Shown one piece after another: positions 1 through 5,780 of a stretch of 8,370 nt of DNA. The stretch is from contig JAFGTL010000303.1 in the NCBI GenBank assembly GCA_016934125.1, forward strand, positions 1 to 8,370, written 5' to 3'. Made by a program: the position numbers and the translations under genes. The notes under the pieces were generated by a model. That model had not been told where the DNA came from. It saw only the letters and a list, made by a program, of their open reading frames with translations, and did not search any database. How positions within the stretch are numbered: the stretch's first letter is position 1; every line of letters starts with the position of its first letter. The stretch comes from Candidatus Hydrogenedentota bacterium (lineage in GTDB: Bacteria; Hydrogenedentota; Hydrogenedentia; Hydrogenedentales; SLHB01).

Positions 1-886
1 CTTCGGGATCGAGCGCCGGATTGGCCACGAGGGATCCGTCGAGATCCAGCTCGATCACGTTGAATCCGGCCTTGTCGAGTGCCTCGACGGCCTGGGCGAA
101 CGCGGGATGATTCGGCTGCACGACGATCCGGCCGGCGACGCCTTCGAGGGCCGGCTGGAGCGCCTTGGCGAGCCGGGCGAGCGAGTCCGCGCCGCGGCCG
201 AGGGCGCGGAGGGCGTCGGCGATCTGGGGCGCGGCCAGCGTGGCGCCGGTGAACTCGAGCTTCGCGCCGAGGGTGTGTCCCTCGAGTTCGGCGGGCGCCC
301 CGCCGATTTCGAGGCCGGGCACGTACACCGCCGCGGTCAACGATTTGCCGGCCAGCGCGCCCTGTTTGAGCGCGTGCGCGCACACTCCCGCCACGAGATC
401 CGGATTGTGCACGCCCGCCGGCTCAATGAACTCGAGGGTGAGATCCTTCTGCGTAGCGGAGCGCGCCAGCAGCAGCGCGGCCGCGTCGCGGCCGAGTTCG
501 CGGGCCGGATTCGATACGACGCCGGCGCCCCGGCCGAACCACCCTTTCCGCGGCGCCGGGGACGCGGTGGCCTCGCGGGGCAGGCGCACCGCCATGCGCT
601 TGAGGCCCTGCTCGATATCCCACCGCTTGACGAAGTCCTCCCGCTTGTACGGCCGGAGAATCGCCCGGGTGGCGCGAAGCCATTCGAGTTCGCCGACGAC
701 TTCTTCGAGTTCGCGGCGGTCGTGCTTGGCGCTGAGTTCGTGGTAGATCCGGTTGACGGCCGTGTGCGGGTAGTAGGCGAGCACGTCCCAGGAGATCTCA
801 TCGCACTCGAAGCAGAAACAGGTTTCGATGTCGACGGCGAACCGTTTGCCGCCGACCTCGAAGCGATGGATAGCCTGAGCCGGCAT
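1..886 (-). CDS. Degenerate radical SAM/SPASM-like peptide maturase homolog (partial, C-terminus beyond left edge)
   Basis: 295 N-terminal residues are visible; the reading frame is open to the window edge. Residues 6-77 (IHRFEVGGKRFAVDIET, then CFCFECDEISWDVL and an acidic helix ending ELEWLRATRAIL) look like the N-terminal substrate-binding domain found on SCIFF/QhpD-type radical SAM/SPASM peptide maturases. Residues about 134-282 follow the order of a radical SAM barrel: a helix (DAAALLLARS), a strand (DLTLEFIEPAGVHNPDL) where active enzymes carry FFGGEP, then GKSLTAAVYVPG where they carry a TTNG strand, and a later strand (AGFNVIELDLDG). The cluster motif CxxxCxxC is absent: the only cysteines are C23, C25, C28 and C169. 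The natural inference is a catalytically dead maturase homolog acting as leader binder or scaffold. The start ATG overlaps the permease stop by 1 nt (TGATG), indicating coupled translation. An active domain could lie beyond the edge. The N-terminal assignment is by eye from family memory; the degenerate-barrel reading is weaker. Confidence 0.6.
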   Translation of the reverse strand, partial: MPAQAIHRFEVGGKRFAVDIETCFCFECDEISWDVLAYYPHTAVNRIYHELSAKHDRRELEEVVGELEWLRATRAILRPYKREDFVKRWDIEQGLKRMAVRLPREATASPAPRKGWFGRGAGVVSNPARELGRDAAALLLARSATQKDLTLEFIEPAGVHNPDLVAGVCAHALKQGALAGKSLTAAVYVPGLEIGGAPAELEGHTLGAKLEFTGATLAAPQIADALRALGRGADSLARLAKALQPALEGVAGRIVVQPNHPAFAQAVEALDKAGFNVIELDLDGSLVANPALDPE

Positions 887-1692
887 CAGTAGGCCCCCAA
901 CGTGCCCTTATCGCGGCTCCAATTCTCCATGATCTTGAAGCACGTCAATCCCAGCGACGTCCAGATGCCGCAACTCACGAGCAGGAAGAAGAAGTAGGAC
1001 GTGGCGAACACGCCCATGCCCCGGCCCTGGACCACCACCATCTTCAGGCAGATGGCCGCATCGGTGATGGGCAGGGCGTGGGCCACGCCACGGGCCACCA
1101 GCGGCCAGTCCTGCACCGCCTCGGAGGCCACTACGGCGAGTCCCACGAGCACGAGCCGGATCAGCACCGCCACCTGGCCCGTCTGTTTGAACACCAGCAC
1201 GAGCCCGCCCGTCATGAAGCCGAACCCGATGAGGTTGACGTAGGTGAGGAACAGGATGGCCGCGGTGGGCAGCGGATCGGCGTGCAGCCGGCCTTTGACG
1301 CTCGCGGCCACGAGCATGAGCATGATGGACGACGTGAAGATGGCCGACAAGGCCGACACGAACGATCGGGCGAGGAAGTTCGTCACGAGCCCGTGGGGGC
1401 TCATGTACACCTGCTCGAGTTCGCCGGTGCGCGCCATGCCCTGCAACCCCTGCGTGAACAGGCCCACGATGCCGAAGGCGAACATGCCGATGACGAGGCC
1501 GAGCGCGCCGCTCGTGGCCTTCTCGCCGGCGAGGCGCTCGGCCATCTCGCCGCCGCCGGACATGAATCCGATGATGAGCACCATCAACATGCCCCAGCCC
1601 ATGATGAGGCCGGTGAGCGTCGCGAACCAATAGCGGCGCATGATGGTGAAGGTGCGCACGAGCTCCGCCTTCATTACCAGGAAGAAACCCAT
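886..1692 (-). CDS. ABC-2 type transporter permease
   Basis: A 268-aa polytopic membrane protein with about six hydrophobic segments, which is the ABC-2 permease plan. The first segment is near residues 24-44, the second near 61-80, and the last is the Phe-rich stretch near the C-terminus (FATSYFFFLLVSCGIW). Between the second and third segments is RTGELEQVYMSPHG (88-101), the cytoplasmic G-[ST/E]-LEQ-x-x-x-[ST]-P coupling motif typical of this family. It should pair with the ATPase encoded immediately upstream to form an exporter, plausibly for the peptides of this operon or for self-protection. The ATG at 1692 is preferred because GGGGAG lies 4 nt before it and it follows the ATPase stop by 1 nt. 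An in-frame ATG at 1704 would add four residues but has no good Shine-Dalgarno. The family call is secure; the substrate is inferred from context only. Confidence 0.9.
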   Translation of the reverse strand: MGFFLVMKAELVRTFTIMRRYWFATLTGLIMGWGMLMVLIIGFMSGGGEMAERLAGEKATSGALGLVIGMFAFGIVGLFTQGLQGMARTGELEQVYMSPHGLVTNFLARSFVSALSAIFTSSIMLMLVAASVKGRLHADPLPTAAILFLTYVNLIGFGFMTGGLVLVFKQTGQVAVLIRLVLVGLAVVASEAVQDWPLVARGVAHALPITDAAICLKMVVVQGRGMGVFATSYFFFLLVSCGIWTSLGLTCFKIMENWSRDKGTLGAY

Positions 1693-1693
1693 A

Positions 1694-2734
1694 TCACTCC
1701 CCATCCGGCCGCGCCGGGCGCGGCTCCGAAGTCAGCCGGAGAAACACGTTCTCCAGGGTTTGTTGCCGCCGCGTGATCGAGCGCAAGAGGCACCCCGCCC
1801 CGCGGAGCCAGTCCATGGCGTCGTACATCGCCGCCGATCGAGTCGCCTCGTCCTGGACGAGGTGGAGCAGGAAGGCCGGCCCGTCGTCCTCGGGGCAAGG
1901 CTCGGCGCCGACGACACCCGGCACGGCGGCCAGGCCGTCGAGGGCGGGCAGGCGATCGACGCGGAACTCGAAGGTTTGCTCCGAGAAGACGTCGAGAAGT
2001 TCATCCGTGGGTTTGCAGGCCACGAGGGCGCCGTGGTTGATGATGCCGATCCGATCGCACAGGCTCTGGGCGACGGCCATGTCGTGGGTGGTGACGAGGG
2101 CGCATTTCCCGCGTTCGTGGGTGAGCTCGATGACTTTGTCGCGAATGGCGCGGCTGCTCTGGACGTCGAGGCCGGTGGTGGGCTCGTCGAGGAGGATCAC
2201 TGGGGGATCGGTGATGAGGGCGATGCATACGGCGAGCTTCTGCTTCTGCCCGCGGGACAGGCGCCGCACCTGGACGTTCATCTTGTCCTTCAGCCCGATG
2301 AAATCGAGGAGTTCGCGGGCCCGCTGCTTGAGGATCGGACCCTTCACGTCGCGCAGGTTGCCGAAATACGACAGGTTCTCGAGGGGCGTGAGCGGCCAGA
2401 TGCAGGTGCGCGTCCCTTCGAGCACGACGCCGATCTTGCGGAGCACCTTCAGGCGTTTCCGCTCCACTTCGAGCCCGTCCACGAACACCTTGCCCGCGTC
2501 GGGCCGGACGAGGCCCGAGATCATCTTCACCGTCGTGGTTTTCCCGGCGCCGTTCGGCCCGAGCAGGCCGAACACCTCGCCGCGTTCGATGGTGAAGTTC
2601 ACCCGATCCACGGCATGCACCGCGCGCTTCTCATACAGCCGGCGCCGGCCCGTGTCCTCGTGTTTCTGGAAGATGTGGCGCGTGTAGAATGTCTTGTCGA
2701 CGTCGTGTAGCTCGATCGCGTTCGAGTTGCTCAT
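1694..2734 (-). CDS. ABC transporter ATP-binding protein (DrrA/NatA-like exporter ATPase)
   Basis: 346-aa nucleotide-binding subunit. Walker A is GPNGAGKTT (59-67), the ABC signature is LSRGQ (159-163), Walker B is VILLDEP (179-185), followed by a D-loop (GLD, 188-190) and the switch histidine H216 (TTHDM). The Q-loop position carries Glu in VLEGTRTCIW (104-113) rather than Gln, a variation I associate with a branch of exporter ATPases having VLEGxRNxYW. Residues about 230-346 form the extra C-terminal regulatory domain common in DrrA-type proteins, including QQTLENVFLRLT near the end. The start ATG at 2734 is chosen because GGAG lies 6 nt upstream and because it overlaps the preceding stop by 4 nt (ATGA). 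A frame extension to 2947 is only the antisense-like reading of the protease gene. There is no peptidase C39 domain, so this exporter would not cleave a double-glycine leader itself. Confidence 0.95.
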   Translation of the reverse strand: MSNSNAIELHDVDKTFYTRHIFQKHEDTGRRRLYEKRAVHAVDRVNFTIERGEVFGLLGPNGAGKTTTVKMISGLVRPDAGKVFVDGLEVERKRLKVLRKIGVVLEGTRTCIWPLTPLENLSYFGNLRDVKGPILKQRARELLDFIGLKDKMNVQVRRLSRGQKQKLAVCIALITDPPVILLDEPTTGLDVQSSRAIRDKVIELTHERGKCALVTTHDMAVAQSLCDRIGIINHGALVACKPTDELLDVFSEQTFEFRVDRLPALDGLAAVPGVVGAEPCPEDDGPAFLLHLVQDEATRSAAMYDAMDWLRGAGCLLRSITRRQQTLENVFLRLTSEPRPARPDGE

Positions 2735-3465
2735 GTCTGCTCCGACGGGATTCGCCTGCAGGCCTTCTCCGTCTCTTCGGCCGCCCGTTCCTCGTCGCCC
2801 AGTTCCTCCACTTTCGCAAGGTATTCGAGATAGGCGATCTCGATGTTGCGGATGGCGTGGATGACTGTCACGAGGATGAAGCTGCCCGTGCCATAATAGA
2901 GCACGCCCAGCAGGATTGCAAAAGCCACGAATTCGACGCCCTGCCATGCCGTGTTCCGGAAAAAATCGCGGTGGATCACTACAAATGCCGCCGCCACCGC
3001 GGCGATCCCCGCAGCGGCCGCGGCCCCTTCACCGAGGGCCAGGGCGAACAGCCCGATCGCGATGGGCTGCGCGGCCGCGCGGTAGATGAGTTCCTCGGCG
3101 ACGGCGCCCCCGAGAAACCGCGACAGGACGGCCGGGCTGCGCATCGCGAAGTCCCAGATGGCGCCGAATTCGAAAACGTGGCTGCCCACGTCTTCGAGGG
3201 ATCGGTGCGTGATCAGGAGCGAGAGGGCGAAGATGACGTGGCCGATCACCAGCCCGGCGGCGATGTGGAGCGGGGACACCAGTTCCCGCGAGAAGACGCC
3301 CTGAATCGCGCCGAAGTAGATGGCCAGCCACAGCACGGGGCCCTGGGTGAGCACGTGGATCCGCCGTTTCCGCTTGTCCTTGAGGGCGCAGGCATCCGCG
3401 TTGGTGGTGAGGGAGTAGCCGACATGCACGGCCAGCAACGCGAGGAAGACGAGTTGCAGTGTCAC
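2731..3465 (-). CDS. CPBP family intramembrane metalloprotease (CAAX protease/Rce1-like)
   Basis: 244-aa membrane protein with the three conserved motifs of the CPBP (Abi/type II CAAX protease) family: EELIYR (124-129; EExxxR), FVVIH (161-165; FxxxH) and HAIRN (203-207; HxxxN). The Glu, His and Asn residues are the expected catalytic and metal-site positions, so the enzyme looks intact. Hydrophobic segments lie near residues 3-18, 43-58, 66-86, 131-164 (long, probably two) and 177-202. The C-terminal 30 residues are strongly charged (EYLAKVEELGDEERAAEE) and probably form a cytoplasmic helix. The start is GTG at 3465: it has CGGAGG 7 nt upstream and overlaps the preceding stop by 4 nt (GTGA). 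The frame is open further upstream but no better start is present. Its position among tailoring and export genes makes it a candidate leader peptidase; an immunity role is the main alternative. Confidence 0.9.
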   Translation of the reverse strand: MTLQLVFLALLAVHVGYSLTTNADACALKDKRKRRIHVLTQGPVLWLAIYFGAIQGVFSRELVSPLHIAAGLVIGHVIFALSLLITHRSLEDVGSHVFEFGAIWDFAMRSPAVLSRFLGGAVAEELIYRAAAQPIAIGLFALALGEGAAAAAGIAAVAAAFVVIHRDFFRNTAWQGVEFVAFAILLGVLYYGTGSFILVTVIHAIRNIEIAYLEYLAKVEELGDEERAAEETEKACRRIPSEQT

Positions 3466-4094
3466 GGTGCAGCCTCCGGGACGGCCGCAGCCTGTTTGCG
3501 TTGGGCAACCATGGAGAGGAGGTCGATGCCCTTGAAATGGGACTTGAAGTCCTCGCGCAGCCACTCCCAATCGGCCCGGAGCAGGCCGTATCCGTACATG
3601 TCGTAGACTTCGCCGTCCCGGGCGACGTGCTCGCGGAGGAGGAGTTCGCGTTTTGCCCCGGAGCGCTCGATGACGCGCCAGGATCGGGCATTGAAGGCGT
3701 AGACGAAGAGGTTGACGCGGTGCATGCCGAGTTCCTGGAAGCAGTATTCGAGGACGCGGTAGAAGGAAATGGCGGCGAGGAAGCTGTTGCGCACCTTCTC
3801 CACGACGTAGGTGTCGATGTTGCAGGAGCGGTTGCGCCAGCCGATGTTGACGATAGACAGCAGGCCGATGGGGCCGGACTTCTCCGAGTCGACGACGAGG
3901 AAGATGCCGTTGGGCATGGTGTGGCCGGCGGTGCGCCCGAGCATGCCGACGATCTGCTCGCGGATCTGCTTCGGGGAGCGGGTGCGATCGCCGTACAGGA
4001 ACCGGATGAACGCGGGGTCTTCCCGCCAGGACACGACGGTGTCGAGGTCTTCGCGCTCGGCCCGGCGGATATACACGCGTGCTTTCAGCGCCAT
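3462..4094 (-). CDS. GNAT-fold N-acyltransferase-like protein (RimJ/RimL type), copy 1
   Basis: 210-aa protein with the GNAT layout. It begins YIRRAEREDLDTVVSW (strand 1 and helix 1), has a central sheet (FLVVDSEKSGPIGLLSI, 65-81), and carries the C-terminal helix motif FNARSWRVIERSGAKRE (134-150), close to the RimJ/RimL pattern in which Asn and Glu flank the substrate-side helix. The acyl-CoA pyrophosphate loop, usually [RQ]xxGx[GA], is replaced by VRNSFLAA (101-108). Acetyl-CoA binding may therefore be altered or lost. It is collinear without gaps with the next gene upstream over at least the first 94 residues, with about 45 identities, so the two are tandem duplicates. It has about 40 extra C-terminal residues relative to that copy. 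The ATG at 4094 has GAGGAG 6 nt upstream and follows the preceding stop after 1 nt. Substrate unknown; peptide N-terminus or Lys acylation, or immunity, are possibilities. Confidence 0.85.
   Translation of the reverse strand: MALKARVYIRRAEREDLDTVVSWREDPAFIRFLYGDRTRSPKQIREQIVGMLGRTAGHTMPNGIFLVVDSEKSGPIGLLSIVNIGWRNRSCNIDTYVVEKVRNSFLAAISFYRVLEYCFQELGMHRVNLFVYAFNARSWRVIERSGAKRELLLREHVARDGEVYDMYGYGLLRADWEWLREDFKSHFKGIDLLSMVAQRKQAAAVPEAAP
3473..3478 (-). promoter_or_regulatory. Shine-Dalgarno fixing a GTG start
   Basis: CGGAGG lies 7 nt before the GTG at 3465, within the 3' end of the first GNAT paralog. It supports initiation of the CPBP protease at this GTG rather than at upstream in-frame codons. 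Confidence 0.8.
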
Positions 4095-4095
4095 G

Positions 4096-4656
4096 TCAGT
4101 CTCCTCGATCCGCGGCGGCCGGGCGCCGGTATTCGCTCCGCAGCAGGCCGTAGAGATACATGTCCACGCGCGTGCCGTCGCGCAGGCCGTGGCGGCGGAG
4201 CACGGCCTCGCGCTTCGCCCCCGTGCCCTCCATGCGGAGCACGGCTTCGCTGTCAGGGGCCGGCACGGGACGCGACACCCGGTGCAGGTTCAAGTCGTCG
4301 AAGCAGTAGCCGATGACGCCGTGGAGGCAGGCCGTGTCCAGGCCCTGGGCGCGGGCGGGTTCGGTGAGGCACAGGTCGAACTCGCAGTTCTGGTTGCGCC
4401 AGCCGATGGACTGCAACGAGGCGAGCCCTACCGGGCCGTGTCGATCCGAATCGATGATGTAAAACCCGCCGCCCGACATCATGGGCGCGGCGGCATAGGC
4501 GAGCATGGCGGCGAGGTGCTGCCGGAGCTGCTTCGGGGCGCGCGTGGGATCGCCGTGCAGGAAGGCGAGGAACGCGGGATCGTCGAGCCACTCGATGATC
4601 GTATCGAGGTCGAGACGCTCGGTGCGCCGGAGCGTGAAACGGGGCTCGTCCGTCAA
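4096..4656 (-). CDS. GNAT-fold N-acyltransferase-like protein (RimJ/RimL type), copy 2
   Basis: 186-aa paralog of the adjacent 210-aa protein. Shared residues at identical positions include R10, R11, E13, R14, DLDT (16-19), DPAF (26-29), TR/PKQ (38-43) and IGWRN (84-88). Its cofactor loop, EPARAQGLDTA (99-109), is nearer to the canonical RxxGx[GA] than that of copy 1, so this copy may be the active one. Conversely, the Asn of the later helix motif is replaced in PAPDSEAVLRMEGTGAKRE. The start must be TTG at 4656: it has a perfect AGGAGG 7 nt upstream, it overlaps the preceding stop by 4 nt (TTGA), and the protein aligns with copy 1 from exactly this residue. The next ATG is more than 50 codons in. 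The role is inferred from its operon only. Confidence 0.84.
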   Translation of the reverse strand: MTDEPRFTLRRTERLDLDTIIEWLDDPAFLAFLHGDPTRAPKQLRQHLAAMLAYAAAPMMSGGGFYIIDSDRHGPVGLASLQSIGWRNQNCEFDLCLTEPARAQGLDTACLHGVIGYCFDDLNLHRVSRPVPAPDSEAVLRMEGTGAKREAVLRRHGLRDGTRVDMYLYGLLRSEYRRPAAADRGD

Positions 4657-5204
4657 CCTGCTTCCTCCTGTAGGGCGTCGTCGGCGGCGTCGCGGAACAG
4701 CGAGAGGGATTCGAGATCGAAGTACCGGCCGAGGGCGTATACCATCTCGCGCTGGACGCCGTTACTCACGAACCCGTGCCGGACGAGGAACTCGCGGTAC
4801 CGGGCCTCGCGGTCGAGGCAGTGGCCCATGAGCTTCCTCAGCTTGCGTTCGTGGAACCCGCCGTATCGGATGAAATCCATCACTTCGTCGGCAAGGGGCG
4901 TGGCGTAGTCGGCCTCATCGACCAGGGCCACGGCCATCTCGCTGAAAAAGGCGCTCGATGTCACCCCCCGGAGCGAGCAGCAGCCGCGCAACTCGCCTTG
5001 CTTGTCCTCGACCACGAAGAAGACGCCCGACAGCAGGTCTTTGCGGGAGAGAACCTCCTGCAGTTCGTCGCGGGTAGGGATTAGCACCTCCCGCGACGGC
5101 CCCAGGAGGAACGAGCGCGGTTTCGACACGTCATACAGCCGGTGGAGCAGCGGGCTGTCGTCGAGGTCCGCCGCCCGGATTACCGCGTGGTCGCCAACAA
5201 TCAT
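4653..5204 (-). CDS. Divergent GNAT-fold acyltransferase-like protein, copy 3
   Basis: 183-aa protein that opens AVIRAADLDDSPLLHRLYD, has a central strand pair (GVFFVVEDKQGELRGCCSL) and a C-terminal block (REARYREFLVRHGFVSNGVQREMVYALGRYF, here shown by its ends REARYREF and GRYFDLESLSLF) matching the GNAT plan used by the two downstream copies. Similarity to those copies is topological rather than high in identity. The region where an acyl-CoA loop should be reads DEADYATPLADE and lacks the RxxGxG pattern, so catalysis is uncertain. The ATG at 5204 is chosen because the fold begins there. Its Shine-Dalgarno is poor (GGGATGGGCAG). An in-frame ATG at 5246 would add 14 Gly/Arg-rich residues and has AGGA only 2 nt upstream. 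It is the first gene after the peptide block and the hairpin, and the head of the tightly coupled set. Confidence 0.72.
   Translation of the reverse strand: MIVGDHAVIRAADLDDSPLLHRLYDVSKPRSFLLGPSREVLIPTRDELQEVLSRKDLLSGVFFVVEDKQGELRGCCSLRGVTSSAFFSEMAVALVDEADYATPLADEVMDFIRYGGFHERKLRKLMGHCLDREARYREFLVRHGFVSNGVQREMVYALGRYFDLESLSLFRDAADDALQEEAG
4664..4669 (-). promoter_or_regulatory. Shine-Dalgarno fixing a TTG start
   Basis: A perfect AGGAGG lies 7 nt before the TTG at 4656, inside the last codons of the upstream GNAT-like gene. It fixes the unusual TTG initiation of the second GNAT paralog. Confidence 0.85.
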
Positions 5205-5297
5205 CTGCCCATCCCGGGGATCACGCCGCCCGCAGCCCGATCCCATTGTCCTGCTTGAAGTTCTGCGGCCCGTGCCGCTCCTACGATAATAAAGCGA

Positions 5298-5332
5298 ATG
5301 CCGGGACTTCAACCAGTCGCAAGTCCCGGCAT
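5298..5332 (-). terminator. Strong hairpin between peptide genes and tailoring genes (leaky terminator/attenuator)
   Basis: A 12-bp perfect stem (ATGCCGGGACTT paired with AAGTCCCGGCAT) encloses an 11-nt loop and lies 22 nt after the stop of the 43-aa peptide gene. On the transcribed strand it is followed by TTCGCTTTATTATC, a broken rather than continuous T-run. It may terminate only partly, or protect the 3' end of the peptide mRNA. Either would make peptides in excess over the downstream enzymes, a common arrangement in peptide operons. Confidence 0.7.
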
Positions 5333-5353
5333 CCGCGCAAACCTAGAGGCCCG

Positions 5354-5485
5354 CTAGGACGGGAGCGTCTCGTTCTTCTTCTCGAAAACGAAGTCCATCC
5401 ACGCCTGCCACAGCGCGTTCAAGAACTGCGAGATGGCCTCCGCCCGAACGACAGGGATCCGTGACACCAAACGCACGTGCTTCAT
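5354..5485 (-). CDS. Putative RiPP-type precursor peptide, 43 aa (MKHVxxVSRIP leader)
   Basis: 43 residues beginning MKHVRLVSRIPVVRAEAI and continuing with an aromatic amphipathic segment, FLNALWQAWMDFVFEKK (21-37), and a polar tail NETLPS. The N-terminal 11 residues match the 61-aa peptide encoded upstream at every position except 5 and 6, while the rest diverges, as expected of a leader followed by a variable core. Among the eight shared residues after Met, five use different codons (V4, V7, S8, R9, P11), so the peptide sequence itself has been conserved by selection. There is no cysteine, which argues against sactionine or lanthionine chemistry. Trp26 and Trp29 and the two Lys residues are candidate modification sites. 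The ATG at 5485 has GAGGAG 8 nt upstream. I do not recognise the family; a secreted signal or unmodified toxic peptide is the alternative. Confidence 0.78.
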   Translation of the reverse strand: MKHVRLVSRIPVVRAEAISQFLNALWQAWMDFVFEKKNETLPS

Positions 5486-5526
5486 GAGCAGATCTCCTCA
5501 CCCATTCGTTGCCGCGGGCGGACAGG

Positions 5527-5652
5527 CTACCGAGTCCCGAAGAGCGACGAGAACCAGACGCCCAGGCACTCGAAGAATCCGCTCCATACGCCCCACAGTC
5601 CGCTGAACAGATACTGCCAGCAATCGATAAACAAGTCCAGGTTCAGAAACAT
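5527..5652 (-). CDS. Trp/Phe-rich small hydrophobic peptide, 41 aa
   Basis: 41 residues with twelve aromatics (W12, W20, W23, W33, Y14 and seven Phe) and two cysteines (C11, C29). There is no Lys, and the only charges are D6, D10, E28 and R41. It sits between the two MKHVxxVSRIP peptides but lacks that leader; an in-frame TAG five codons before the ATG excludes an N-terminal extension. Short motifs link it to its neighbours: LWGVWSGF resembles LWQAWMDF of the 43-aa peptide, and LFSG recurs in the 61-aa peptide. The ATG at 5652 has AGGGAG 8 nt upstream, similar spacing to the neighbouring peptide gene. It might be a leaderless second substrate, a partner peptide, or a small membrane immunity or toxin peptide. 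Its reality rests on the Shine-Dalgarno and location, since composition alone could occur by chance. Confidence 0.62.
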   Translation of the reverse strand: MFLNLDLFIDCWQYLFSGLWGVWSGFFECLGVWFSSLFGTR

Positions 5653-5710
5653 GGCCCCATCTCCCTATTCCCAGCCACCGGCGGCGGCCGGGCAAACCCC
5701 TACCCTTCCG

Positions 5711-5734
5711 CATATCGGTGTGCGCACCGATGTG
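5711..5734 (-). repeat. Inverted repeat/hairpin in peptide intergenic region
   Basis: ATCGGTG and CACCGAT form a perfect 7-bp stem around a 4-nt loop; on the minus strand it extends two more pairs past one mismatch. It lies midway in the 128-nt gap between the 61-aa and 41-aa peptide genes and has no T-run after it, so it is more likely an mRNA-stabilising or processing structure than a terminator. An operator is possible. Confidence 0.55.
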
Positions 5735-5758
5735 CGTTTGATCCCGCCACAGAAGCAA

Positions 5759-5776
5759 GAGACGCGGCCGCGTCTC
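5759..5776 (-). terminator. Perfect 18-bp palindrome just after first peptide gene (probable hairpin/partial terminator)
   Basis: GAGACGCGGCCGCGTCTC is a perfect palindrome. In RNA it would fold as a 7-bp stem with a GGCC loop. It begins 4 nt after the stop of the 61-aa peptide gene and is followed on the transcribed strand by TTGCTTCT, a weak T-rich tail. A leaky terminator would leave the first peptide the most abundant product of the operon. Confidence 0.6.
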
Positions 5777-5780
5777 CCTA

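Noticed and set aside
107..892. Long plus-strand open frame (261 codons) at the left end
   Set aside because: It is the antisense shadow of the maturase-like gene. The minus-strand frame gives a protein with recognisable domain order and a coupled start, while the plus frame is Arg/Gly/Glu-rich with no motif.
2735..2947. N-terminal extension of the ABC ATPase frame to 2947
   Set aside because: It lies inside the CPBP protease gene and yields low-complexity sequence; the ATG at 2734 has GGAG at 6 nt and starts a normal ABC domain.
5286..5314. Possible internal promoter for the GNAT genes (TTGAAG and TATTAT)
   Set aside because: The spacer is only 15 nt and the -35 matches four of six; the elements overlap a strong hairpin whose weak tail explains the AT-rich bases equally well.
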